Below are positions 17,676 to 25,211 of a stretch of DNA of 64,000 nt, in pieces; positions within the stretch are counted from its first letter, which is position 1; the number at the start of each line of letters is the position of its first letter. Made by a program: the position numbers and the translations under genes. Below the pieces are notes generated by a model, which was not told the origin of the DNA, did no database searches, and was given only the letters and a program-made list of their open reading frames with translations. The DNA is from an uncultured Erysipelotrichaceae bacterium (GTDB lineage Bacteria > Bacillota_I > Bacilli_A > RFN20 > CAG-826), in NCBI GenBank assembly GCA_902797855.1, contig CADBUI010000020.1, forward strand, positions 1 to 64,000, read 5' to 3'.

Positions 17676-18054
17676 TGAAACACTAAGACAGAAAAATGTG
17701 GTGTTGCAAAGATTGGATGGAGATGCAAAAAAAGAGTATTATCTTGCGGTTTTTACAAGTCATTTAATTTCTTCTTTGAAGAAAACTAGAAAAAAACTTG
17801 GAATTAATCAAGACGAAATAGCAAAAAAGACCGGATTGAAACAATCTTATATATCCAAAATTGAAAATTTAGAAAAAAACCCAACCATCGAAACAATCGC
17901 AAAATATTGTTATGCTCTAAATTTTTCTTTGGAAGTTGTCGAAGTATTTGAGCAAGATTTAACTTTAGAGGCGACGAATATACCCGCTTTTGATTTTTGT
18001 AGAATTGAAGAATTTAATCAATTTAACAACAGCTCATTAAGGATGGCGATTTAA
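17659..18054 (+). CDS. higA: HTH (XRE) antitoxin, HigA-like
   Basis: A 131-aa protein. The start at 17659 is set by AAGGAGAG just upstream. Residues about 35-90 are an XRE helix-turn-helix (KLGINQDEIAKKTG, then LKQSYISKIEN and PTIETIAKYCYAL). The extra C-terminal tail (about 95-131), rich in hydrophobic residues, could be the chaperone-addiction segment seen in TAC antitoxins (inference). It would bind and neutralise the upstream toxin and repress the operon. The SecB-like gene starts 2 bases after its stop. Confidence 0.85.
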   Translation: MEKHVDETLRQKNVVLQRLDGDAKKEYYLAVFTSHLISSLKKTRKKLGINQDEIAKKTGLKQSYISKIENLEKNPTIETIAKYCYALNFSLEVVEVFEQDLTLEATNIPAFDFCRIEEFNQFNNSSLRMAI

Positions 18055-18056
18055 TT

Positions 18057-18461
18057 ATGGAAAAAAAACCAGTGAATGTTCAATTAAAAAATTATTCTTT
18101 AAAAAATGTGATTTTTGATTTACAGGAGTGTAAAGAAAATACGGAATACAGGATTTCTTTTTTTGATTCAGTTGAATCTTGCGTTCTTAGTGATCGTTCC
18201 TTCTCTATCACCTATACACGATCAGTTTCCAAAGACAGCCCTTTCAAGTTGGAAGTTAGTTATGGTGTAACTGTTGAAGCAGATATTAATGACCTATTAA
18301 GAAATAATGAATCAATTAGTGAGTACGCTGATAGAAAAAAGCATGATATTGTTAAAAGGCTGAGATTTCCGTCTAGAGCATCAATTATTATTTCCGAAAT
18401 TACTAGGGATTCTGGAAGTATTTTGGTGACTTCCCCGGGGATTATTGCGACAGATAAATAA
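18057..18461 (+). CDS. SecB-like chaperone of a TAC system
   Basis: A 134-aa protein with the SecB-type layout of long antiparallel strands followed by a helix: LEVSYGVTVEAD, then RLRFPSRASIIISEITRDSG, close to the FPYARxxIxxLTxxSG end of SecB. A SecB homologue directly behind higBA is the signature of toxin-antitoxin-chaperone systems, where the chaperone protects an aggregation-prone antitoxin. Bacillota usually lack SecB for export, which supports the TAC role. Assignment is from context plus a weak motif. Confidence 0.7.
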   Translation: MEKKPVNVQLKNYSLKNVIFDLQECKENTEYRISFFDSVESCVLSDRSFSITYTRSVSKDSPFKLEVSYGVTVEADINDLLRNNESISEYADRKKHDIVKRLRFPSRASIIISEITRDSGSILVTSPGIIATDK

Positions 18462-18478
18462 GAAAGTGGGCGATAGAT

Positions 18479-18622
18479 ATGCCAGTAAGAAAAACTAGAA
18501 GTGACTGTAGAGTTGGCTCTTTTGAAAAGAGTAGAGGGTTGCCTCCAGGAACAATCAGAAACCAAGGTGGACGCGACACTAGAAGCGATAAAAAAATTGG
18601 TACAATTCGCAAAGGCAAATAA
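18479..18622 (+). CDS. 47-residue basic protein downstream of TAC
   Basis: This 47-codon frame begins ATG at 18479 behind a purine-rich AAAGTGGG stretch. It reads MPVRKTRSDCRVG, then GLPPGTIRNQGGRD and KKIGTIRKGK. It is Arg/Lys/Gly rich with no hydrophobic core, and looks like a small nucleic-acid-binding or disordered protein. It is followed by an intrinsic terminator at 18731, so it is the last gene of the TAC operon. I do not recognise the family. Confidence 0.5.
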   Translation: MPVRKTRSDCRVGSFEKSRGLPPGTIRNQGGRDTRSDKKIGTIRKGK

Positions 18623-18730
18623 CGGTTGTCAGCTCTATAATATTTAATGGGATTCATGGGGGATTTTAATAAAATCTCAGTTAGTAAATCTCTAACATCT
18701 AATAGGGAACAACAAACTAAAAATTAAAGG

Positions 18731-18764
18731 CTAAGGACATCAAAATCCTTGGTCTTTTTGGTTT
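18731..18764 (+). terminator. Intrinsic terminator of the TAC operon
   Basis: CTAAGGA (18731-18737) pairs with TCCTTGG (18746-18752) with one wobble, then TCTTTTTGGTTTT. Confidence 0.7.
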
Positions 18765-18963
18765 TATTTCTATTGGTATATAAGGCTATCAGCCTCACGT
18801 TGTGATAGCGTTAAATATAAAAAACAGTCTCTTTCATCTACTTTATGTAATTTATGTAAATCTGAGTTTTAATAAATAAAGAGTTTATATAATAACGACT
18901 TCATAGTATTCTTTTGAGTAAGTTTTTTTGTTTGATATAAAAGCATACTTATTGCACTACTAG

Positions 18964-19049
18964 AGGTGCGAAATCAAGAGATGTATATTTAAAAAAAGCA
19001 ATCGATGATTATTTGCTTTTGATTTGCGCGCTTTGAGAAATTGTTTCTC
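18964..19049. other. Possible structured RNA or cruciform region
   Basis: The outer pairing AAATCAA (18971-18977) with TTGATTT (19019-19025) extends through GTGC/GCGC after a bulge. Inside it AAAAGCAA (18994-19001) pairs with TTGCTTTT (19013-19020). A separate hairpin GAGAAA-TTG-TTTCTC follows at 19035-19049. The two inner stems compete for two bases. No known RNA family is recognised. Confidence 0.35.
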
Positions 19050-19057
19050 GTTTAATC

Positions 19058-19139
19058 AAAAATGGAACAAAAACAAATAAAATACTAATGTTTGTGGTGG
19101 CCATCTATGATAGTTGACTTGGAAGGCGTTTTCCTAAAA
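19058..19139 (+). repeat. Direct repeat copy 2 (about 82 bp)
   Basis: This is the partner of 16803-16883. It preserves the reading of the radical SAM gene's last residues (NGTKTN) but without the rest of the gene, so it looks like a duplicated gene 3' end plus downstream sequence. The last 29 bases (19111-19139) are identical to copy 1. Confidence 0.75.
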
Positions 19140-19174
19140 GTTTCGTTTTGTTGTTGCGGTTTTTAATATTTCTA

Positions 19175-19201
19175 TTGAAATGATATTATTTTGTGTATAA
19201 T
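19175..19201 (+). promoter_or_regulatory. Promoter of the ATPase-Toprim-Thoeris operon
   Basis: TTGAAA (19175-19180) and TATAAT (19196-19201) have a 15-base spacer, shorter than ideal, but a TGTG element precedes the -10. A small GAGA-loop-TCTC hairpin and a GAGG ribosome site lie between it and the ATG at 19235. Confidence 0.45.
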
Positions 19202-19234
19202 ATACATGAGAAAAAATCTCACAGAGGTAAAAAA

Positions 19235-20515
19235 ATGTTGAAAGAAATTACTATTTTCAATTTTAAATCTTTTAATAAAGAACAGACTTTTACGATGGAA
19301 GCGGCGCCTAAAACAGAAATCAGCGAGTTTTATGATGACCACGTATTAAAATTTAAAAATAATCATTTATTAAAAGTCTCTTCCTTTTATGGTCCGAACG
19401 GAGGCGGAAAGACCAGCCTTTTACAAGCTATTTCATTGCTTAAACAAGTTGCTATTTCCGGATATAGGAGAAGTTTTAGGCAAAGCAATATTGCTCCTTA
19501 TGGTCCATCAATTTTTAGTAACTCAAAAACAATATCTATCACTGCATTTTTTGTTAATGCTAAATATGAGTTTGGTTATTCTGTTTCTTTTCAGTTTGCT
19601 ACAAAGGAAATTTCTGATGGAGATTTTGAAAGAAAAGTTTCAATTACAGTCATAGAAAAAGAAGAATTTTCATGTAAGAATTTGGCAACTGGAGTTGAGG
19701 ATACTTTGTATTCAAGAAAAGGCAATATACTTACTAGCAACATTTTAAATGAACTAGATATTTTTAAGACAAAAGGTTTGATTTCTCCAACAATTTCAGT
19801 CCTTTCTTATATTGCAAATAATTTTTATGGACTTCCCAATGCACGTAAAATCAAGAGCAATCTTGACGATAGAGTACTAGGTTTAATTGATGAATTTAAT
19901 TCAATACTTTTTTTACCAGGCATGGGTGATATCGATACTAGCTATTATCCTTATAGATTTGAATATAGACGATATAAAAGCCCTATTTTAAATCATAAAG
20001 AAACCTTAATAAATCTTATGAGAAATGCGGATTTAGAAATTGATGATATAGAGTACATTGAGGAGGACGAAAAAATTGAAATTAATTTTGTTATAAATGG
20101 CAAACGGCTCCCTTTAGAAATCAATTCAAAAGGGACAAAAAAATATTTTGCCTACATTACAAGAATTTTAGAAGCCAAAGGGAACATTATTATAGCTGAT
20201 GACTTTGATGCTAATCTCCATCCAAAAATCACGCGCGCAATTATTGAATTCTTTAATTCCAAAAACAATAAAACAAACCAATTTATTTTTAATTCACACG
20301 ATATTATCAATATGGATAATAAACTATTTAGAAGAGATGAGATATGGTTTGCTTACCGCAACGATGAAAAAACAACGATTATCACGCCGCTTTCTAACAT
20401 TGTTGATTTTCAAGGAAAACAAATACGCAAAGATGCTGTTTATGGAAAACAATATTTAGAAGGTAAATATGGTGGCGACCCATTTGTTGAAAAAGGGTTA
20501 AAATGGGGTAACTAG
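19235..20515 (+). CDS. AAA15/21 ATPase, AbiLi/RloA-like defence protein
   Basis: A 426-aa ABC/SMC-type ATPase of the OLD-like defence group. The start is ATG 19235 after GAGG. KEITIFNFKSF is the usual entry strand, Walker A is GPNGGGKTS (53-61), and a late IIIADDFDANLHP is the Walker B/D-loop equivalent, with FIFNSHDI as the H-loop. The RloB/AbiLii-like Toprim gene follows one base after the stop. An ATPase and Toprim pair of this type is known as AbiL or RloAB and acts in abortive infection (established for relatives). It probably senses phage and activates the partner nuclease. Confidence 0.8.
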   Translation: MLKEITIFNFKSFNKEQTFTMEAAPKTEISEFYDDHVLKFKNNHLLKVSSFYGPNGGGKTSLLQAISLLKQVAISGYRRSFRQSNIAPYGPSIFSNSKTISITAFFVNAKYEFGYSVSFQFATKEISDGDFERKVSITVIEKEEFSCKNLATGVEDTLYSRKGNILTSNILNELDIFKTKGLISPTISVLSYIANNFYGLPNARKIKSNLDDRVLGLIDEFNSILFLPGMGDIDTSYYPYRFEYRRYKSPILNHKETLINLMRNADLEIDDIEYIEEDEKIEINFVINGKRLPLEINSKGTKKYFAYITRILEAKGNIIIADDFDANLHPKITRAIIEFFNSKNNKTNQFIFNSHDIINMDNKLFRRDEIWFAYRNDEKTTIITPLSNIVDFQGKQIRKDAVYGKQYLEGKYGGDPFVEKGLKWGN

Positions 20516-20516
20516 C

Positions 20517-21194
20517 ATGAAACCGAAAGGTAGATCTAACCTTCCAGAATTTTTAAAACCATTGGGGAGGAATTTGATATATGCTGAGGGCACAGTTACA
20601 GAAATCAATTACGTCATTGAACTCAGAAATCTTATTGCTGATAAATTAGGAGTCAAAGCAAATCAAGTTGAATTGATACCTGTAATAATGAATGAATCAA
20701 AGCATACTTTGGAACTAGTAAATTTTGCGAGAGACGATGTTAAAAAGCGACTTGCTAAAGGCGAAACAGTTGACAACGTTTGGATATTTTATGATAAGGA
20801 TGAGTTCGTTGATTTTGATGTTGCTTCTCCGAAGATAAAATCATTAAATAAAAATCACCCAAATATAAAATGGTATGATTGCTGGTCTGTCGAATGTTTT
20901 GAGGTGTGGCTCTATCATTATTTCGAAAATTTAGTAGTTCCATTACCGAGAAGACAATACATTGAAAAAATAAATAAATTTTTAAAAGATCACAATTCTG
21001 CTGAAAAATATACTAAAACATGTGACCACATCCATAAGTTGCTTACAGACAATGGTGGTGACATTAAGCGCGCAATTAAATTTATGTCTCAAAAGAGCAA
21101 TCTATCATTGTTGCCTAGACCAAATCCATCAAGTGGGGTTTGGATGTTTGCACAATTTGTCATATCTTATATAGAAAAAACAGTAATAAGGTAA
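20517..21194 (+). CDS. RloB/AbiLii-like Toprim-type nuclease
   Basis: A 225-aa RloB family protein. A Toprim-like layout is visible: acidic strand YAEGTVTEINYV (about 21-32), with E24 as the candidate metal-binding glutamate, and the YDKDEF motif (about 91-96) giving two further acidic residues. The sequence WSVECFEVWLYHYF matches the helical segment typical of RloB. It would cleave nucleic acid when activated by the upstream ATPase (inference from AbiL and PARIS-type systems). Spacing to the ATPase is one base. A 25-base gap separates it from the TIR gene. Confidence 0.78.
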   Translation: MKPKGRSNLPEFLKPLGRNLIYAEGTVTEINYVIELRNLIADKLGVKANQVELIPVIMNESKHTLELVNFARDDVKKRLAKGETVDNVWIFYDKDEFVDFDVASPKIKSLNKNHPNIKWYDCWSVECFEVWLYHYFENLVVPLPRRQYIEKINKFLKDHNSAEKYTKTCDHIHKLLTDNGGDIKRAIKFMSQKSNLSLLPRPNPSSGVWMFAQFVISYIEKTVIR

Positions 21195-21219
21195 TTATTG
21201 AAGACTGCGAGATTTTAAT

Positions 21220-21723
21220 ATGTTTTATAAAACAAGAACTTATATTGCAGGAGCTTGGGAAGAGGATAACGACGCTATAAAACAACTATATAAATGGAAA
21301 GATAGCGATTATTGGTCTTTTGATTTTGTTGATGCACACGAACTTAAACAATCTCGAGACACCAGCAATTCCTGCTCAATTAAAAAATCTTTGTGTGATA
21401 GAATGCAACATTCAAAAATCTTTGTGTTGATTGTGGGAAGAAAAACTTGCACAGTAAAATCAGGCTCATGCCAGTTTTGTTCCCATTATTATAATGGAAG
21501 GTGTTATAAAGGAAACAATGTTTCATTCGATAGCTACATTGATTATGAATGCCGAAAAGCTGTCAGAGATAATATGAAAATCATTGTCCTATACAATTCT
21601 TGTTATGTTTTTAAGGATTGGTGTCCTTCGATTTTGCGCGATAAAGGAATTCATGTTGCTATAAAAGATTCTTATGGATGGAATTATCAAAAAGTAAAAA
21701 ATGCCTTCGATGCCTACGAATAA
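21220..21723 (+). CDS. thsB: TIR-like domain protein, ThsB-type (Thoeris)
   Basis: A 167-aa single-domain protein of the MTH538 TIR-like (DUF1863) family used as ThsB in Thoeris. It opens with KTRTYIAGAWEED and DAIKQLYKWK, then has IFVLIVGRKT and a helix YIDYECRKAV carrying the likely catalytic glutamate of TIR NADases. A cysteine-rich insert (CQFCSHYYNGRCY, about 87-99) is common in this branch. It would sense infection and make an NAD-derived signal for the following macro-domain effector (inference). The next gene starts 5 bases after the stop. Confidence 0.75.
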   Translation: MFYKTRTYIAGAWEEDNDAIKQLYKWKDSDYWSFDFVDAHELKQSRDTSNSCSIKKSLCDRMQHSKIFVLIVGRKTCTVKSGSCQFCSHYYNGRCYKGNNVSFDSYIDYECRKAVRDNMKIIVLYNSCYVFKDWCPSILRDKGIHVAIKDSYGWNYQKVKNAFDAYE

Positions 21724-21728
21724 AAAAT

Positions 21729-22613
21729 ATGAAAATAATGTCTAAGTTTAAAATGAATATAGGACCCATTATAAAGTTAGGTCTTAAAATTAGTGGTGCA
21801 TTTTTTACCATATTTACTTTTATATTGTCATTTTTAAGTTTTGATGATTTAGGAATAAAAGATGTTTGGGTTAAGGTTATGCCACTTTTAATTATCCCTT
21901 TATTATCATTTTTATCTTCTGCAATACTTATAATATTTGTTTTTAAGAGAAATAGAATATGGAAAAAAGGCAAGAATACTGTTACTGCTTGTTATGGCGA
22001 TCTATTGAAATATGCCTTTGATAATAGATTCACGGAAAGCAGGATAATTGTTATTCCTGTAAACGATACATTTGATACAATAGTTGAAGAACCTGGAGAA
22101 AACATCAAAAATCCATTGATTAGCCCTAAAACTTTACATGGTATGTGGGTAAGAAAATATTGCTCTTATTTTAAAATAGACCCTTCTTTATTAAACGAAA
22201 GAATCCAAAATAGTCTGAAAAAACATGATTTTGTTGGTACTAACATTAAAAGAGATAGAGGGAATAGTATCAGATATTCTTTGGGTGATGTTGCTATATT
22301 AGATGGACCAAACCAATCAATTTTTTATTTACTTGCAATATCATCTTTTGATGAGAAGAATAATGCGCGTATTGGAAAAAAAGAATTGAGAAATTGCATT
22401 GAAGATTTATTAGAATTTTATGATCAGACGGGTCAATGCATCCCAATTTATATACCTTTAATGGGCACCGGTTCTTCAAGAGCCGGATTATCGCACGAAA
22501 CCTCTCTTAAAATTATTAAATCCTGTGTATTAACATCCGAAGAAAAAATAAATGGTTCTGTTAATATTGTGGTGTATAATGGAGATAAAAATAAAGTGTC
22601 AATTTTTAAATGA
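21729..22613 (+). CDS. thsA: Two-TM macro-domain effector, type II ThsA-like
   Basis: A 294-aa protein. Two transmembrane helices near 18-40 and 50-74 are followed by a cytosolic macro-like domain: RIIVIPVNDTFDTIVE near the start, VAILDG, and the glycine-rich ligand loop YIPLMGTGSSRAGLS (about 240-254). A TM plus macro protein beside a TIR protein is the architecture described for type II Thoeris. There the macro domain binds a TIR-made ADP-ribose derivative and the membrane part disrupts the cell (established for relatives). The start is ATG 21729, or ATG 21738 three codons later. Confidence 0.72.
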   Translation: MKIMSKFKMNIGPIIKLGLKISGAFFTIFTFILSFLSFDDLGIKDVWVKVMPLLIIPLLSFLSSAILIIFVFKRNRIWKKGKNTVTACYGDLLKYAFDNRFTESRIIVIPVNDTFDTIVEEPGENIKNPLISPKTLHGMWVRKYCSYFKIDPSLLNERIQNSLKKHDFVGTNIKRDRGNSIRYSLGDVAILDGPNQSIFYLLAISSFDEKNNARIGKKELRNCIEDLLEFYDQTGQCIPIYIPLMGTGSSRAGLSHETSLKIIKSCVLTSEEKINGSVNIVVYNGDKNKVSIFK

Positions 22614-22623
22614 GGTATTTATT

Positions 22624-23259
22624 ATGTCACATAGCTGTTTTATAAGTTTTAAAAAAGAAGATGAGCATTATAAGGACAAGATAATTGAAAAATTGGGTAA
22701 AGAAAGAATAGTTGGTAAGTCTTTAGATACTTGGATAGATTCTGACAATATTGATTATGTAATGCAAGTTATTAGAGAAAAATATATGAAAGGTACAACC
22801 GTTACTTTATTCTTGATTGGGTGCCATTCTTCTGAAAATGAGGGGTTGGATGAAAACGGATATAATAAACAAAGTTATATCATACGTGAGCTTCAGGCTA
22901 CTTTATACGATAGAGAAGGAAATCCTAGAGATGGCTTACTAGGTATCGTTTTACCAGGAATGGAAAATATTATTTATAATGGAAATGGAGTTTGCCCTAG
23001 ATGTGGAAAAAATGTTGAAACGGTATCTATTAATGATTCAACTGTTATAAGAGAGTTTTCTGCAAATTATTGGTTAATCAAAAACAAATGTGGGCATTAT
23101 GATGAAACCGGAAGATTTGCGGTTTTATGCAAATATTCAGATTTTATTAACGATCCTGACCGCTATATAGATGCTGCTTTTAATAAAACTAAAGAGGAAA
23201 TATCCAATTCGGTCCATTTTAGAGATATTGATCATCGTGGCAAGCTTGGATCAAATTAG
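22624..23259 (+). CDS. Second TIR domain protein with Cys-rich C-terminal region
   Basis: A 211-aa protein; the start at 22624 is set by GAGG eight bases upstream. The TIR domain is visible as HSCFISFKKEDEHYKD, DTWIDSDNID, VTLFLIGCHSSEN and the helix SYIIRELQATLYDR with the candidate catalytic glutamate. Residues about 123-175 contain CPRCGKN and a later CGHYDETG, consistent with a zinc-binding element. It closes the operon with the first TIR and the macro effector. Multiple ThsB proteins serving one effector are known in Thoeris loci, each tuned to different phages. Confidence 0.78.
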   Translation: MSHSCFISFKKEDEHYKDKIIEKLGKERIVGKSLDTWIDSDNIDYVMQVIREKYMKGTTVTLFLIGCHSSENEGLDENGYNKQSYIIRELQATLYDREGNPRDGLLGIVLPGMENIIYNGNGVCPRCGKNVETVSINDSTVIREFSANYWLIKNKCGHYDETGRFAVLCKYSDFINDPDRYIDAAFNKTKEEISNSVHFRDIDHRGKLGSN

Positions 23260-23373
23260 AAATGTGATAAATATCAACTTATACAGAAAGCCAAGAAATA
23301 TTTTGGTTGTTTTCACTATTATTGGTTCGTTATCGACTACTGGAATCATATTATTAGAACAAAACCGTTGATC

Positions 23374-23394
23374 TAGTGCTAAGCACTATTTTTC
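23374..23394 (+). terminator. Intrinsic terminator of the Thoeris operon
   Basis: TAGTGC-TAA-GCACTA followed by TTTTTC: a 6-bp stem with a 3-base loop, about 115 bases after the second TIR gene. Confidence 0.65.
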
Positions 23395-23461
23395 ATAGAG
23401 TGACATTATTAGTTACTATTTTTATACTTACATTGAAAATAGATATTCATAAGGAGGAGCT

Positions 23462-23908
23462 ATGAAACTCTCTAAGTCAACTATTTTATTATCGCTTAGC
23501 TGTATTACGCCACTTATCTCAGGTTGTTTTTCTAGTTATCCAAGACCTATTACTCCAGGAGAATATCAATATTCAGAGAATGAACATCCGACGAGAGTAA
23601 TGATTATCCAGCCAATCACAGAAAGTGAATTCAATCTAGCGAACGGTCTTAATGTTGTTGAAGATATAAGCAAGGATAAAACAAATAATTATTATTCTTT
23701 AAATTATTACCTTATTGAAAACGACACCAAGATGTCATTTAATTTCATAAATTTAAAGGATAACCCAAGAATGGCCTTTAAACCAGGCCATGGGTTTTCA
23801 TATCAAGATGAAAACGGACTATTAATCCGTTTATTTGATGATAGTAATGAAATACGCATCGATCACGGAAACTATGAACAATATATTTTAAGAAAAATCA
23901 ATAATTAA
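23462..23908 (+). CDS. Predicted lipoprotein, unknown
   Basis: A 148-aa protein with a strong AAGGAGGAGC ribosome site, a signal peptide and lipobox LISGCF. The mature part is hydrophilic and probably beta-rich (RVMIIQPITESEFN, NYYSLNYYLI). No domain is recognised. It stands alone between the defence island and the UDP-FucNAc genes, with terminators on both sides. It resembles the lipoprotein at 5117 only in the signal region. Confidence 0.65.
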   Translation: MKLSKSTILLSLSCITPLISGCFSSYPRPITPGEYQYSENEHPTRVMIIQPITESEFNLANGLNVVEDISKDKTNNYYSLNYYLIENDTKMSFNFINLKDNPRMAFKPGHGFSYQDENGLLIRLFDDSNEIRIDHGNYEQYILRKINN

Positions 23909-23943
23909 ACACCTTTTGCAATCACTTAAAAAATAATATATAG

Positions 23944-23968
23944 AAAAGTGCAATTCTTGCATTTTTTC
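23944..23968 (+). terminator. Intrinsic terminator after the lipoprotein gene
   Basis: GTGCAA-TTC-TTGCAT with flanking A and T runs; the stem can extend as A-T pairs and is followed by six T. It may work in both directions. Confidence 0.6.
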
Positions 23969-24017
23969 TTTTATTAACTATATCTTTATATATAATATAG
24001 ATAAGTGAGGTGTAGTT

Positions 24018-25211
24018 ATGACACTAAAAGAAATACGCAAAAACAGCAAATTGACTCAAAAAGAAGCAAGCAAAGTCGTGGGCATGCCACTACGTACATA
24101 TGTTTCTTATGAAACAAATGAAAAATCTTCTGATCAAATTAAATTAGAAGGAATTAAAGATAGACTTATGGAATATATGGCAAAAGATACATCTATCTTA
24201 AAAGATAAAGTTCTTCTTATTACTGGAGGAACTGGTTCATTTGGTCACGCAGTCGTGGACCGTTTCTTAAATACAGATATTAAAGAAATAAGAATATTAT
24301 CTCGTGATGAAAAGAAACAAGATGATATGCGAAAAGCATATAATAATTCCAAACTTAAATTCTATATTGGAGATGTTCGTAATCTTGATTCTATCATCGA
24401 TGCCTTTAAAGGCGTGGACTATGTCTTCTCTGCAGCAGCATTAAAACAAGTTCCATCTTGTGAATTCTATCCAATGGAAGCTGTACGCACTAATGTAATA
24501 GGAAGTGATAACGTTATTACCGCCTGTGTTCGTAACCACGTTAAAAAAGCTATCTTCCTTTCTACAGATAAAGCTGCCTATCCAATTAATGCGATGGGTA
24601 TATCTAAAGCTTTAATGGAAAAGAACGTTATCGCAAGAAGTAGACAACTACTTCCGGGCGATACAGTTCTTTGCCTAACTAGATATGGAAATGTTATGGC
24701 TAGTAGGGGAAGTGTTATCCCTCTATTCTTAAATCAAATTAAAGAAGGTAAACCAATTACTATCACTAATCCTGATATGACAAGATTCATGATGACTCTT
24801 GATGACGCTGTTGATTTAGTGCTCTACGCCTTTGAACATGGTGAACAAGGTGACTTATTTGTTCAAAAAGCACCAGCTGCCACTATCGATACACTTGCGA
24901 AAGCAATCATTGAACTCACTCATAGTAAAACAGGTGTTACCTATATAGGTACTCGTCATGGTGAAAAGCTATATGAAACACTTGTAACTCAAGAAGAAAT
25001 GATTAAATCCATTGATATGGGTAATTTCTATTGTGTTAAAGCAGATAATAGAGATCTTAACTATGATAAATATTTCTCTAAAGGTAATAAGAAACTCAAT
25101 CTAGGAGAATCATATACTTCTCATAACACTCATAGACTTGATATAGAAGGCATGAAATCATTATTAAAGAAACTAGAATTATTTGGAGGCCCAGTAAAAC
25201 AACATGAATAA
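24018..25211 (+). CDS. capE: HTH-fused UDP-GlcNAc 4,6-dehydratase/epimerase (CapE/FnlA-like)
   Basis: A 397-aa protein. Residues 1 to about 55 are an XRE-type helix-turn-helix (KLTQKEASKVVGMPLRTYVS). The rest is a complete SDR of the CapE/FnlA/WbjB type: VLLITGGTGSFGHAVV as the NAD(P) loop (about 65-80), FSAAALKQVPSCEF, and the catalytic tail around STDKAAYPINAMGISKALME. It makes the first intermediate on the route from UDP-GlcNAc to UDP-L-FucNAc. The HTH is in frame with the ribosome site GAGGTG at about 24006. It may be autoregulatory (inference). The stop overlaps the next start by 8 bases. Confidence 0.88.
   Translation: MTLKEIRKNSKLTQKEASKVVGMPLRTYVSYETNEKSSDQIKLEGIKDRLMEYMAKDTSILKDKVLLITGGTGSFGHAVVDRFLNTDIKEIRILSRDEKKQDDMRKAYNNSKLKFYIGDVRNLDSIIDAFKGVDYVFSAAALKQVPSCEFYPMEAVRTNVIGSDNVITACVRNHVKKAIFLSTDKAAYPINAMGISKALMEKNVIARSRQLLPGDTVLCLTRYGNVMASRGSVIPLFLNQIKEGKPITITNPDMTRFMMTLDDAVDLVLYAFEHGEQGDLFVQKAPAATIDTLAKAIIELTHSKTGVTYIGTRHGEKLYETLVTQEEMIKSIDMGNFYCVKADNRDLNYDKYFSKGNKKLNLGESYTSHNTHRLDIEGMKSLLKKLELFGGPVKQHE

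Larger units (their letters stand above)
18623..19234. other. Intergenic: terminator, structured region, repeat, promoter
   Basis: This gap of about 600 bases has no supported gene. It holds the TAC terminator (18731-18764); a 7-bp hairpin (GCTATCA 18785-18791 with TGATAGC 18803-18809); a cluster of nested inverted repeats at 18964-19049; direct repeat copy 2 (19058-19139); and the promoter of the ATPase gene. Confidence 0.55.

Noticed and set aside
16803-19139. Direct repeats as prophage or ICE attachment sites
   Set aside because: No integrase, excisionase or tRNA at either copy. I keep them as repeats and leave the mechanism open.
23171-23371. 66-codon frame overlapping the end of the second TIR gene, with a hydrophobic stretch
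   Set aside because: No ribosome site, mostly overlapping the TIR gene in another frame, and no family pattern; probably chance.
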